DNA of 64,000 nucleotides from an uncultured Lutibacter sp. (lineage in GTDB: Bacteria > Bacteroidota > Bacteroidia > Flavobacteriales > Flavobacteriaceae), in contig NZ_CANLZZ010000002.1 in assembly GCF_947495725.1 (NCBI RefSeq), forward strand, positions 1 through 64,000, given 5' to 3'. The position numbers and the translations under genes are program-made. Position 1 is the first letter of the stretch; each line of letters opens with the position of its first letter. Below the pieces are notes generated by a model. That model was not told where the DNA came from. It did no database searches and saw only the letters and a program-made list of their open reading frames with translations. This document shows positions 41,664-51,610 of the stretch, piece after piece.

Positions 41664-41993
41664 TTAAAGTGAAAAACTTTCGCCACATCCACAAGTGCGT
41701 TGAGCGTTAGGATTGTTAAATACAAATCCGGTTCCGTTTAATCCACCAGAATACTCTAATGTTGTGCCCACCAAATATAAAAAGCTTTTTTTGTCGACAA
41801 TAATTTTTATGCCATTATCTTCAAAAACTTTATCATCATTTTGGTTTTCTTTGTCAAATTTTAAATCGTATGAAAGTCCAGAGCATCCGCCACTTTTTAC
41901 CCCAACTCGCACAAAATCAACTTCTGGGTTAAACCCATCATCTTTCATAAGCTCAACTACTTTCTTTTTTGCTAGTTCCGAAACTTTTATCAT
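41664..41993 (-). CDS. HesB/IscA-type Fe-S assembly accessory protein
   Basis: RVGVKSGGCSGLSYDLKF ... CGCGESF. Confidence 0.96.
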   Translation of the reverse strand: MIKVSELAKKKVVELMKDDGFNPEVDFVRVGVKSGGCSGLSYDLKFDKENQNDDKVFEDNGIKIIVDKKSFLYLVGTTLEYSGGLNGTGFVFNNPNAQRTCGCGESFSL

Positions 41994-42015
41994 AATTCCT
42001 TATATAGATTAATTC

Positions 42016-42063
42016 TAAATTAGTGCAAATATAGGACAAAAAACGAGTTTTTACACTAATTTA
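42016..42063. promoter_or_regulatory. 10-bp inverted repeat flanking the suf operon promoter region
   Basis: TAAATTAGTG (42016-42025) and CACTAATTTA (42054-42063); minus-strand TATATTTG (-7 type) at 42026-42033. Confidence 0.5.
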
Positions 42064-42116
42064 AGATGAATAATATTGATAGTGTCATTGATGTTACCTA
42101 TTCAAAATTTATAATT

Positions 42117-42124
42117 TATCTTTG
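42117..42124 (+). promoter_or_regulatory. -7 promoter element TATCTTTG directly before thiL ATG
   Basis: TATCTTTG-CAAA-ATG; TTA-N20 upstream as a weak -33. Confidence 0.55.
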
Positions 42125-42128
42125 CAAA

Positions 42129-43181
42129 ATGATAGAAGATAAGAACCAATCTCGTACAAGTATATCAGAATTAGGAGAATTCGGATTGATAAAACACTTA
42201 ACTCAAAACTTTAAAATTCAGCAAAAATCTACATTAATTGGTGTTGGTGATGATGCTGCAGTTATTGATTTTAATGATAAAAAAGCATTGGTAACAACCG
42301 ATTTATTAATTGAAGGTGTACATTTTGATTTAAGTTATATGCCTTTAAAACACTTGGGTTACAAGGCTGTTATGGTTAACTTATCGGATGTTTATGCTAT
42401 GAATGGAACTGCGTCTCAGATTACGGTTTCTATTGCCGTATCAAATCGTTTTCCGCTGGAAGCAGTTGAAGAATTGTACGAGGGAATATATTTGGCTTGT
42501 AACGGTTATAATATTGATTTGGTTGGTGGAGACACAACTTCATCAGTAACCGGATTGGTAATTAGTATTACAGCTATTGGAGAAATAAATAATGATGATG
42601 TTGTAAAAAGAAATACGGCAAAACCTAATGATTTACTTGTTGTTTCGGGTGATTTAGGTGCGGCTTATTTAGGATTGCAAGTTTTGGAGCGCGAAAAGAA
42701 AGTTTTTGAAGTGAACCCAAACTCACAACCAGATTTAACTAATTATTCGTATTTAATTGAAAGACAATTAAAACCAGAAGCAAGAAAAGATATTGTTAAA
42801 TTGTTGAAAGATTTGGATGTTAAACCAACATCAATGATTGATATTTCGGACGGTCTTTCTTCTGAAATTTTACACATTTGCTCGCAATCTAAAGTTGGAT
42901 GCGATTTGTATGAAGAAAAAATTCCTTTAGATCCTCAGGTTATTTCAACTTGTGAAGAGTTTGAATTAAATAGCACAACTATTGCATTAAGTGGAGGTGA
43001 AGATTATGAATTGTTGTTTACAATTTCTCAAGAAGATTTTCCAAAAATTAAAGCAAATCCACATTTAACCGTTATTGGCCATATAACAGATGAATCTTTT
43101 GGTGCAAATTTAGTTACAAGAGCTGGGCAAAAAATTGAACTTACCGCTCAAGGTTGGAATCCTTTGAAAAACGAATCTTAA
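42129..43181 (+). CDS. thiL: Thiamine-monophosphate kinase; likely start 42129
   Basis: LIGVGDDAAVIDF; TTDLLIEGVHFDL; MIDISDGLSSEI; LSGGEDYELLFT. Confidence 0.95.
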   Translation: MIEDKNQSRTSISELGEFGLIKHLTQNFKIQQKSTLIGVGDDAAVIDFNDKKALVTTDLLIEGVHFDLSYMPLKHLGYKAVMVNLSDVYAMNGTASQITVSIAVSNRFPLEAVEELYEGIYLACNGYNIDLVGGDTTSSVTGLVISITAIGEINNDDVVKRNTAKPNDLLVVSGDLGAAYLGLQVLEREKKVFEVNPNSQPDLTNYSYLIERQLKPEARKDIVKLLKDLDVKPTSMIDISDGLSSEILHICSQSKVGCDLYEEKIPLDPQVISTCEEFELNSTTIALSGGEDYELLFTISQEDFPKIKANPHLTVIGHITDESFGANLVTRAGQKIELTAQGWNPLKNES

Positions 43182-43837
43182 TTTAAATGTTTCTTTCTAT
43201 AATAATCATATAACAAAGTAATATTTGACGAAACTGACATGCCATTTGGGTTTAAACCAAGCTCGCCTTCGGGTATAGTATGGTTTAATTCTTTATAATA
43301 ATTATCCCAAAATTCTAATGTTTTATTAGTTTTAGGATCTTTAAAAGTCATTGGATTTAATTGAAAAGGATTTGTTTCTGAGTTAATTTTATGAAACATT
43401 ACATAAAGTAATTCGGAGCAATAATAATTATCATCACCAATAATATAAATTTTGTCGTAAGGCAAACCAACTAACGTTTTTCCATATTCAATAGCAGGTT
43501 TAATAAGATGTTTATATTGCGTATTTAATTCTGCCGCAACAACTTTGGATTTGCCATTTATTTGGTTTCTATTTAAAAATGTTTCAATAGAAGTTAATTG
43601 AACGCCTGTAGTAATAGCTTCTAAAACTTTTAATTCATTGGAATCTTTAACCACAATTCCAACATGAGTAAAATTGTAATTTAGGTTTGTTTTTGTTACT
43701 TTTTTTATAGCATCATCAATATTTTCTTTATCTAGATCTTGAAAAAGTATGTCGCCTTCTTTTAATTTAAATTTATTTATGTTACAAGATATAAACAATA
43801 AACACAAGAGAAGAAGGGATAAAATTTTCAAAAACAT
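43178..43837 (-). CDS. YiiX-like permuted papain-like amidase/NlpC-P60 superfamily protein
   Basis: KEGDILFQDL..NFTHVGIVVKDSNELKVLEA; YYCSELLYVMF. Confidence 0.75.
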   Translation of the reverse strand: MFLKILSLLLLCLLFISCNINKFKLKEGDILFQDLDKENIDDAIKKVTKTNLNYNFTHVGIVVKDSNELKVLEAITTGVQLTSIETFLNRNQINGKSKVVAAELNTQYKHLIKPAIEYGKTLVGLPYDKIYIIGDDNYYCSELLYVMFHKINSETNPFQLNPMTFKDPKTNKTLEFWDNYYKELNHTIPEGELGLNPNGMSVSSNITLLYDYYRKKHLN

Positions 43838-44610
43838 TGTTTTCCAAATTTTAAAAGCGTTTGAATAAGATCGTTTTTATTCTCAATATAACTCATATGC
43901 CCGTCTGGAAATTCAACAATCTGCACAGGTGTATTTTTGGTTTGATTTATTAATGTAGTATATTCTAATGCTGGATCTTGTTTACCAATTATCAATAAAA
44001 TTGGGAATTGTGCATTTTTTAATATTGAAGTTTGATCTTTTCTAATTTTCATTCCTTCCAAAGCAGCAACAATACCTTGTGGTGAAATTTGTAAAGCTTG
44101 GTTGGTTATGTCCTTAATTTGTTCAGTAAAAATTGTTCTGTTTTTTTCCGAAAAAAGCATTGGAATTGCAATTCGAATAAATGTTTTATGATTTTGTTTT
44201 ACAGCAATTACACCGCGATCTCTGTTTTTCTTTTTCTCTTCCGAATCTGGTAATGCAGTTGAGTTCATTAAACATAAACCTTTTATGTTTGAAGGAAAAA
44301 GTTTTGAAAAACTTAAAGCAATATAGCCACCCATACTGTGTCCAACAAGAATATATTTGCGCAATCTTAAGCTATCTAAAACTGCTTTTACCATTTTTGC
44401 TTGGTCTTCCATTGTATGAATGTATCCAAGGCTTTCAGTTTTTCCATGACCCAATAAATCAATGCAAATAACCCTATAATTTTTTGAAAGAATGCTCACT
44501 GTGGAGTTCCACATTGTTTTGTTTTCGAGAAAACCATGTAATAATACAATGGAACTTCCTTTTCCAGTTTCAGAAAAATAAACTTTTATGTTTTTATGAA
44601 ATATAGGCAT
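43828..44610 (-). CDS. Alpha/beta hydrolase
   Basis: VLLHGFLENKTMW; LVGHSMGGYIALSF; DGHMSYIE. Confidence 0.95.
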   Translation of the reverse strand: MPIFHKNIKVYFSETGKGSSIVLLHGFLENKTMWNSTVSILSKNYRVICIDLLGHGKTESLGYIHTMEDQAKMVKAVLDSLRLRKYILVGHSMGGYIALSFSKLFPSNIKGLCLMNSTALPDSEEKKKNRDRGVIAVKQNHKTFIRIAIPMLFSEKNRTIFTEQIKDITNQALQISPQGIVAALEGMKIRKDQTSILKNAQFPILLIIGKQDPALEYTTLINQTKNTPVQIVEFPDGHMSYIENKNDLIQTLLKFGKQCF

Positions 44611-44642
44611 ATCTCAATTTTAAAAAATAGAAAATATTTTGT

Positions 44643-45299
44643 TTAGTTTTTTAAACCTTTTATTGCTGAAAAAGCCTTGTCAACAACATCTTCTTCTACT
44701 AATATTGTAAATTCATTGGTTGTAGAAACTACTTCGTATAATGAAATTCCTTCCCAAGCTAAACGCTTAAAAAATTGATAATATAAACCGGCAATTTTAG
44801 TGTTGTCTTTTGGTAAGCCAATTGTTATAGCCGATAAATGATCTTGTACGGCTGTACAAACTTCATTTTTATAAAATTCTTCAATTTTTTCTTTTAAAGC
44901 TGTAGTTATTAAAACATTACTCTCATGAACACCGCGTGTAAAAGTGTAAAAAATATGAGAATCATCTTTAATAATTTCTAAAGTTTTTAAATGAGCTTGA
45001 ATTAAAGTTGGTGAATTTTTAAACGTGTAATCAGATAAATCCGATCGAACTGTAATATCTCCTAAATTTTGAAGAGCTTTATTCAATTTAATTTTATTAG
45101 CCATTTCTTTTGGCGGGCTATATCGTCTCAAAGCCATCATTATGGCTCCAGATTTTACAGGTTTACGTAACATTTTAGATATAGGATCTCTAAGTTCTTC
45201 AGCTAAAGCACTATAATTTAAAATATTTCGTGTTAAAGCATCTTCTAAAAAAGGTTGGGAAACTAAAATTTCTTCTACACAAGTGGCTATTGTTCTCAT
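44643..45299 (-). CDS. ACT-domain-like regulatory protein, divergent from lysC
   Basis: 218 aa; C-terminal IGLPKDNTKIAGLYYQFFKRLAWEGISLYEVVSTTNEFTILVEEDVVDKAFSAI resembles an ACT fold. Confidence 0.65.
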   Translation of the reverse strand: MRTIATCVEEILVSQPFLEDALTRNILNYSALAEELRDPISKMLRKPVKSGAIMMALRRYSPPKEMANKIKLNKALQNLGDITVRSDLSDYTFKNSPTLIQAHLKTLEIIKDDSHIFYTFTRGVHESNVLITTALKEKIEEFYKNEVCTAVQDHLSAITIGLPKDNTKIAGLYYQFFKRLAWEGISLYEVVSTTNEFTILVEEDVVDKAFSAIKGLKN

Positions 45300-45402
45300 C
45301 TATGTTAAATAGTTAACAGTTTGTGCAAAATTAGTTTATAATTTTTAAATATGCACGCAAAGTTTAAAATCATTTTAAATTTGTAGTTCTAAAATTAAGA
45401 AA

Positions 45403-46728
45403 ATGAAAGTTTTAAAATTCGGTGGAACATCGGTTGGTTCAATAGAAAATATTAAGCGTGTTAAAGAGATTATTACTGATGGAGACAAAAAAATAGTTGT
45501 TTTATCGGCAATGTCAGGTACAACAAATGCATTGGTCGAAGTTTCTGAAAATATAAAAGAAGCTTTAGTTGATGAGGCTTTAAAAAACATAGACACTTTA
45601 TATGCCAAATATCAGGTTGTAATTGATGAATTATTTGAAGCTTCTGAATTAAAGCAAGAAGTAAGTAATTATATTGATCAGGTTTTTGATTATTTAAAAT
45701 CTTTAACTTCTGAAAAACACAATGAATTTTTATATAATAAAATTGTTTCTCAGGGAGAATTAATGTCTACATATATGTTTACAAAATACCTAAATCAAGA
45801 AGGAGTTAATGCACGTTTGCTTCCAGCTTTAGGATTTATGCGTATTGACAAATCTAACGATCCAGACGATTTTTATATCAAACAAAATTTACAACGTATT
45901 ATAGATGAAGCTTTACCAGCAGATATTTACATTACTCAAGGTTTTATTTGTTTAGATGCTTACGGAAATGTTGCCAATTTACAACGTGGAGGTAGTGATT
46001 ATACGGCTACAATTATAGGTGCAGTTGTTGAAGCTGATGAAGTTGAAATTTGGACGGATATTGACGGAATGCATAATAATGACCCGAGATTTGTTGAAAA
46101 TACTCACGCAATTTCAAATTTAAGTTTTGATGAAGCTGCTGAGTTAGCTTATTTTGGAGCTAAAATTTTGCATCCACAAACGGTAATGCCTGCGCGCGAA
46201 GCAAACATTCCTGTTCGTTTAAAAAACACTATGGATCCAGAATCGTATGGAACATTAATTTCTCAAGAAACAGAAGGAGATGGAATTAAAGCGATAGCGG
46301 CAAAAGATGGTATTACTGCAATTAAAATTAAATCTGCAAGAATGCTTCAAGCTCATGGATTTTTGAAAAAAGTATTTGAAATTTTCGAAAAATATGAAAC
46401 TTCAATAGACATGATTACTACCTCAGAGATTGCAGTATCATTAACTATTGATGATGCTTCAAATTTAGATTCAATTACTGAAGAATTGGAGAAATTCTCA
46501 ACTGTTGAGGTTGATAGTAAACAAACGATTATTTGTTTAGCAGGTCATTCAATAGTTAAACATGCAGATACGCATAGATTATTTGAAGTATTGAAAGATA
46601 TTTCGGTAAGGATGATATCTTATGGAGGAAGTAATAATAATATATCATTATTGGTAAATACCGACGACAAAATTACTGCCTTAAAAAAGTTAAACACATA
46701 TGTGTTTGATACGGCAGTTTCAAAATAA
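45403..46728 (+). CDS. lysC: Aspartate kinase (monofunctional)
   Basis: KVLKFGGTSVGSIENIKRV; QRGGSDYTATIIGAV; C-terminal ACT domains. Confidence 0.95.
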   Translation: MKVLKFGGTSVGSIENIKRVKEIITDGDKKIVVLSAMSGTTNALVEVSENIKEALVDEALKNIDTLYAKYQVVIDELFEASELKQEVSNYIDQVFDYLKSLTSEKHNEFLYNKIVSQGELMSTYMFTKYLNQEGVNARLLPALGFMRIDKSNDPDDFYIKQNLQRIIDEALPADIYITQGFICLDAYGNVANLQRGGSDYTATIIGAVVEADEVEIWTDIDGMHNNDPRFVENTHAISNLSFDEAAELAYFGAKILHPQTVMPAREANIPVRLKNTMDPESYGTLISQETEGDGIKAIAAKDGITAIKIKSARMLQAHGFLKKVFEIFEKYETSIDMITTSEIAVSLTIDDASNLDSITEELEKFSTVEVDSKQTIICLAGHSIVKHADTHRLFEVLKDISVRMISYGGSNNNISLLVNTDDKITALKKLNTYVFDTAVSK

Positions 46729-46753
46729 GTTTTACGAATAAATTTATTGGTTA

Positions 46754-46791
46754 AAAAAAAACCTCGAATTACTTAATTCGAGGTTTTTTTA
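46754..46791. terminator. Bidirectional terminator between lysC and the pepP-like gene
   Basis: AAAAAACCTCGAATT-actt-AATTCGAGGTTTTTTT. Confidence 0.9.
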
Positions 46792-46809
46792 TGTAATGTA
46801 TTTTGTAGA

Positions 46810-48102
46810 TTAACTATTCATTAAATCTTCAATTTCTTCAACTTCAATAGGAATATTTCTCATTAAGTTAAACGGTTCTCCTTTTTCTTGAATAACAACA
46901 TCGTCTTCTATTCTTATTCCCATATTTTCATCTGGAATATAAATTCCAGGTTCAACTGTAAAAACCATATTAGCCTTCATAGGAGTTTTTAACGCTCCAT
47001 AATCGTGCGTATCCAAACCTAAATGATGGGAAGTACCATGCATAAAGTATTTTTTGTATGCTGGCCAATTAGGATCTTCATTTTTAATATCATTTTTATC
47101 AATCAATCCTAAACCTAACAGTTCCGATGTCATTAGTTTACCAACTTCTTTGTGGTACTCTCCCCAAAGAGTTCCTGGAGTTAGCATTTTTGTAGCTTCA
47201 TTTTTAACTCTTAAAACTGCATTATAAACTGCTTTTTGACGGTCAGAAAAACGTCCATTAACTGGAATAGTTCTAGTCATATCACTTGAGTAATTTGCAT
47301 ACTCGGCGCCCACATCCATTAACAACATATCTCCGTCTTTACACATTTTGTTATTTTCAATATAATGCAAAACACAAGCGCTATACCCAGAAGCAATAAT
47401 TGGTGTATATGCAAAACCTTTTGAGCGAGCTCTTAAAAATTCGTGCATATATTCAGCCTCTAATTCATATTCCATAATGCCAGGTTTTACAAAAGGCAAT
47501 ATTCTACGAAATCCTTTATTAGTAATTTCACAGGCAGTTTGCATTTGTTCAATTTCTTCAGGTTCTTTTACACCTCTAATAGCTTGCATTATTTGCCCAC
47601 TTTTTTCCCATTTGTGAGCAGGAAAATCTTTTTTACATTTTTTAATAAATCTATCTTCTCGTGTTTCAATTTTAACAGCTTGTCTATAATGTTCATTTGT
47701 ATTAAAATAAACTGTTTCGGCTTCAGTCATTAAATCATAAAAAACTTTATCAAATTCTGATAACCAATAAATTGTTTTAATTCCAGACACTTCGGCTCCT
47801 TCTTTTTTTGAATATTTTGCTCCGTACCAAATTGCAATATGTTCGTTTGTTTCAGTTAAAAACAATATTTCTCTATGATTTGGATCAATTGCATCAGGAA
47901 AAAGTACTAAAATGCTTTCTTCTTGATCAGCGCCACTTAAATAAAACAAATCACGACTTTGTTCAAAAGGCATTGTGCTATCTGCGCCAGTTGTAAAAGT
48001 GTCGTTAGAATTAAAAACTGCTATTGATTTTGGTTTCATTTGAGCTGTGAATTTTGCTCTGTTTTTTATAAAAAGTTGATTATTTATGGGAGCGTATTTC
48101 AT
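46810..48102 (-). CDS. Aminopeptidase P family protein (Xaa-Pro aminopeptidase)
   Basis: DMLLMDVGAEYANYSSDMTRTIPVNGRF; HGTSHHLGLDTHD; FTVEPGIYIP. Confidence 0.96.
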   Translation of the reverse strand: MKYAPINNQLFIKNRAKFTAQMKPKSIAVFNSNDTFTTGADSTMPFEQSRDLFYLSGADQEESILVLFPDAIDPNHREILFLTETNEHIAIWYGAKYSKKEGAEVSGIKTIYWLSEFDKVFYDLMTEAETVYFNTNEHYRQAVKIETREDRFIKKCKKDFPAHKWEKSGQIMQAIRGVKEPEEIEQMQTACEITNKGFRRILPFVKPGIMEYELEAEYMHEFLRARSKGFAYTPIIASGYSACVLHYIENNKMCKDGDMLLMDVGAEYANYSSDMTRTIPVNGRFSDRQKAVYNAVLRVKNEATKMLTPGTLWGEYHKEVGKLMTSELLGLGLIDKNDIKNEDPNWPAYKKYFMHGTSHHLGLDTHDYGALKTPMKANMVFTVEPGIYIPDENMGIRIEDDVVIQEKGEPFNLMRNIPIEVEEIEDLMNS

Positions 48103-48245
48103 TTTTAAATGTTTTTTAGGTTATAAAAGTCTTAATTATTTAAAATAAAAAGGATTCATTTTTCATTATTAATAAATAATGGAAATAATTAGTAACAAAG
48201 TTATAAATTTGTTCGGACTGAAACCTTAAAAATTCAATATTATTT

Positions 48246-49100
48246 ATGCGAAAACTAATAGTATTTCTACTTGTAATCTCATTTTCAGCAAGTATTCTTT
48301 CTCAAAATAAACCAGCTTACAAATTATATACAGCAAAAGGAAAAAAAGTATCCTATAAAAAAATGCTTGGTAAAATGGAAAAAGCTGATGTTATTTTATT
48401 TGGAGAACATCATAACAATCCTATTGTACATTGGTTGCAACTTGAAGCTACTAAAGATTTGGAAAATAAGCGAAATTTAGTTTTAGGAGCTGAAATGATT
48501 GAGACGGACAATCAGCAGGAGTTAAATAAATATTTAGCTGGAGAAATTTCCCAGCGTGCACTTGATACTTTAGCCAGGTTATGGAATAATTATTCAACAG
48601 ATTACAAACCGTTGGTTGATTTTGCAAAAGAAAAAAAATTAAACTTTATTGCTACAAACATTCCAAGGCGCTACGCTAGTAAAGTTTTTAGAGGCGGTTT
48701 TGAAGTTTTAGATAAATTACCTTCAAAAGAAAAAGAATGGATTGCCCCATTGCCAATTAAATATGATGCAACATTGCCAGGATATGTTAATATGAAAAAA
48801 ATGATGGGCGGTCATGGTGGAGATAATTTACCAAAAGCACAAGCCATAAAAGATGCAACAATGGCTTATTTTATTTTAAAAAATAAACCGTTAAATAAAT
48901 TATTTGTGCATTATAACGGCTCATATCATTCAGATAATTATGAAGGAATTTTTTGGTATTTAAAACAGCAAAACCAATCATTATCTATTGTAACTATTAG
49001 TGTTGTAGAGCAAGAAAAAATTAAAAAGTTTAATAAAGATTATAAATTTAAGGCCGATTTTATAATTATAGTTCCTGTTAATATGACTAAAACATACTAG
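48246..49100 (+). CDS. ChaN family protein
   Basis: DVILFGEHHNNPIVHWLQLEATKDL; VLGAEMIETDNQ. Confidence 0.88.
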   Translation: MRKLIVFLLVISFSASILSQNKPAYKLYTAKGKKVSYKKMLGKMEKADVILFGEHHNNPIVHWLQLEATKDLENKRNLVLGAEMIETDNQQELNKYLAGEISQRALDTLARLWNNYSTDYKPLVDFAKEKKLNFIATNIPRRYASKVFRGGFEVLDKLPSKEKEWIAPLPIKYDATLPGYVNMKKMMGGHGGDNLPKAQAIKDATMAYFILKNKPLNKLFVHYNGSYHSDNYEGIFWYLKQQNQSLSIVTISVVEQEKIKKFNKDYKFKADFIIIVPVNMTKTY

Positions 49101-49137
49101 TTAAGACCTGTTTTCCAAATTAAGTAATAATTAAATA

Positions 49138-50442
49138 GTGTTAAATTTAACAATACAGTTAATATTTTTTGTTATTTTCGAAACACTAAAACTAAAAAAA
49201 GACACCGCATTGCCTATTCTATTTCATGAAAACCTTAATGTTTTCAATGTTTTATTTGAAGCAGTTTCAGAAGGAGTAATAGTTGTTGATGAAAATCAGA
49301 CAATTGTTGTAACAAATGCTGCTGCAGAAAAAATGTTTGGATATTCTAAAGATGAATTAGTAAACCAGCATTTACAATTATTAATTCCAACAAGGTATCA
49401 TAAAAATCATGGTGGCCATTTTAAATCATTTTATAAAAAATCTGAAACACGTCAAATGGGTCAGAATACCGATTTATATGGAGCACATAAAAACGGAGCA
49501 AATATACCAGTAGAAGTTGGGTTGAATCCATTTGAAATTGAAGGGAAAAAGTATGTAATGTCTATAGTTATTGATATTACAATTAGAAAAAAATCAGAAG
49601 CTAAAATTTTAGAATTAAATAGCCTATTAGAAGGGAAAATTTCCAAAAGAACAATAGAGTTAAATAATACAGTAACCAACCTAAAAGAGGAGATTGAAAA
49701 AAGGGTAAAAGCTGAATCTAAATTAAGGAAGGCCCTTAAAAAAGAGAAAGAGTTAAATGAATTAAAAACAAAGTTTTTGTCGCTTGTTTCTCACGAGTTT
49801 AAAACACCATTAAGCGGAGTTTTAAATGCAGCCGTATTAATTGGGAAATACAAGCTCACCGAAATGCAAGACAAAAGAGAAAAACATTTATTAACAATTA
49901 AAAATAAAGTGCATTATTTAGACGGTATTTTAAATGATTTTTTATCGGTAGAAAGGATGGAGTCGGGGAAAGTTACATATAAATATGGAAATTTTAAACT
50001 TAGCAAAGTAGTAAATGAAGTTATTTACAATGCAAATCTAATGTTAAAAAGTGGGCAACATATTAATTACCCTAAAAATATAGACAACATAGATCTTTAT
50101 CAGGATGAAAAAATACTAGAACTTATTTTATCAAATGTATTAAGCAACGCTATAAAATATTCACCAGAAAACACAAATATCGATTTTCAAATTAAAGAAA
50201 CAACCGATAAAATTTTATTTCAAATATCAGATCAAGGAATAGGCATTCCTCCAAAAGATCAAAAATATATTTTCAATCGTTATTTTAGAGCTGAGAATGC
50301 TTTAACAAATCAAGGAACAGGTATAGGTTTAAACATTGTAAAAGGACATTTAGAAAGTTTAGGAGGAAAAATAGAATTTAGAAGTATATTTAATGAAGGT
50401 ACTACATTTACAATTCAACTACCATTAATTAGCAAAGAATGA
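49138..50442 (+). CDS. PAS-domain sensor histidine kinase (start uncertain)
   Basis: AVSEGVIVVDENQTIVVTNAAAEKMFGYSKDELV; H-box SLVSHEFKTPLSG; N/G boxes. Confidence 0.95.
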   Translation: MLNLTIQLIFFVIFETLKLKKDTALPILFHENLNVFNVLFEAVSEGVIVVDENQTIVVTNAAAEKMFGYSKDELVNQHLQLLIPTRYHKNHGGHFKSFYKKSETRQMGQNTDLYGAHKNGANIPVEVGLNPFEIEGKKYVMSIVIDITIRKKSEAKILELNSLLEGKISKRTIELNNTVTNLKEEIEKRVKAESKLRKALKKEKELNELKTKFLSLVSHEFKTPLSGVLNAAVLIGKYKLTEMQDKREKHLLTIKNKVHYLDGILNDFLSVERMESGKVTYKYGNFKLSKVVNEVIYNANLMLKSGQHINYPKNIDNIDLYQDEKILELILSNVLSNAIKYSPENTNIDFQIKETTDKILFQISDQGIGIPPKDQKYIFNRYFRAENALTNQGTGIGLNIVKGHLESLGGKIEFRSIFNEGTTFTIQLPLISKE

Positions 50443-51500
50443 AAAAAATATTAATAATTGAAGACGACTCAGTTTTAAGAGAAACCACGGCCGAAATTTT
50501 AGAATTAGAAAATTATAAAGTAGTTACTGCTGCCAATGGAAAAAGAGGTGTAGAACAAGCTCGAATAATGTTACCAGATTTGATAATTTGTGATATAATG
50601 ATGCCAGAGCTTGATGGTTATGATGTGTTTAAATTACTTTCAGAAGATTCCAAAACAAAAAAAATACCTTTTATTTTTATGTCGGCCAAAACTGAAATGA
50701 AAGATGTAAGAAAGGGAATGGATTTAGGAGCAGATGACTATTTAACTAAACCAGTTGAAGAAGAATTGCTTTTAAGCGCAATAGAAAGTCGACTTGCGAA
50801 ATCTGAATTGTTAAACGAGGCTGAAATTATTGAAGAAGAGGCTGAGGAAGAGGTAGATGAAACGCTTGAGAATATTTTAAATTTGGACGATTTAAAAAAT
50901 TATTTTTGCGATTATGGTACAGCAAGAACATATAAAAAAGGAGAATATATATACAAGGAGCAAGAAAATTCGAATTACGTTTATTTAGTATATAAAGGAA
51001 AAGTAAAAGGAGTAAAAATTGATGAATTTGGAAAAGAATTAATAATTACTGTCAACAAAGATGATGACCTTTTTGGATTTTCGGCATTATTTGAAGGGGC
51101 AAGAAATTATGAATCTGCAATTGCCATGGAGAAAGTGGAAATTATGAGTGTTTCTAAAAACACTATTCAATCAATATTAAAAAATAATTATCAACTTTCG
51201 TTAGATATTTTTCAATTGATAAATGAAAATTTAACAGAAATAAAAGATCAGTTACTTCAAATGGCCTATGGTTCAATGCGAAGAAAAACAGCTAAAACAA
51301 TTATTAAATTTGCCCATAAAATGAGGCAAAAAACCACAAATAGTATTAATATTTCCAGAAGAGACTTAGCAAGTGTTGCCGGAATTGCAACCGAAAGTCT
51401 TATTAGAACTTTGACCGATCTTAAAAAAGAAGGAGTTATTGAAATTGAAGGAAGAAATATTAGAATTATCGATTTAGAAAAATTGGAAGCTATCTATTAA
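50439..51500 (+). CDS. Response regulator receiver fused to a CRP/FNR-type cNMP-binding and HTH domain
   Basis: Receiver LIIEDDSVLRE..LIICDIMMPELDGYDVF; YLVYKGKVKGVKIDEFGKELII; HTH SRRDLASVAGIATESLIRTLTDLKKEGVI. Confidence 0.94.
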   Translation: MKKILIIEDDSVLRETTAEILELENYKVVTAANGKRGVEQARIMLPDLIICDIMMPELDGYDVFKLLSEDSKTKKIPFIFMSAKTEMKDVRKGMDLGADDYLTKPVEEELLLSAIESRLAKSELLNEAEIIEEEAEEEVDETLENILNLDDLKNYFCDYGTARTYKKGEYIYKEQENSNYVYLVYKGKVKGVKIDEFGKELIITVNKDDDLFGFSALFEGARNYESAIAMEKVEIMSVSKNTIQSILKNNYQLSLDIFQLINENLTEIKDQLLQMAYGSMRRKTAKTIIKFAHKMRQKTTNSINISRRDLASVAGIATESLIRTLTDLKKEGVIEIEGRNIRIIDLEKLEAIY

Positions 51501-51550
51501 TTTCTGATTTATTCATTTCAAAATCATAAGTTTTCAAATCATAATTTCAC

Positions 51551-51593
51551 TGATTTATGTCATTTCTTATTAATACTGCATTCTATATGTTTG
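51551..51593 (+). promoter_or_regulatory. Candidate CRP/FNR-regulated promoter of the usp gene
   Basis: TGATTTATGTCA (TGAN6TCA) at 51551-51562; TATGTTTG at 51586-51593; no -33 TTG at normal spacing. Confidence 0.5.
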
Positions 51594-51610
51594 CAGTAAT
51601 ATTAGGAAAC

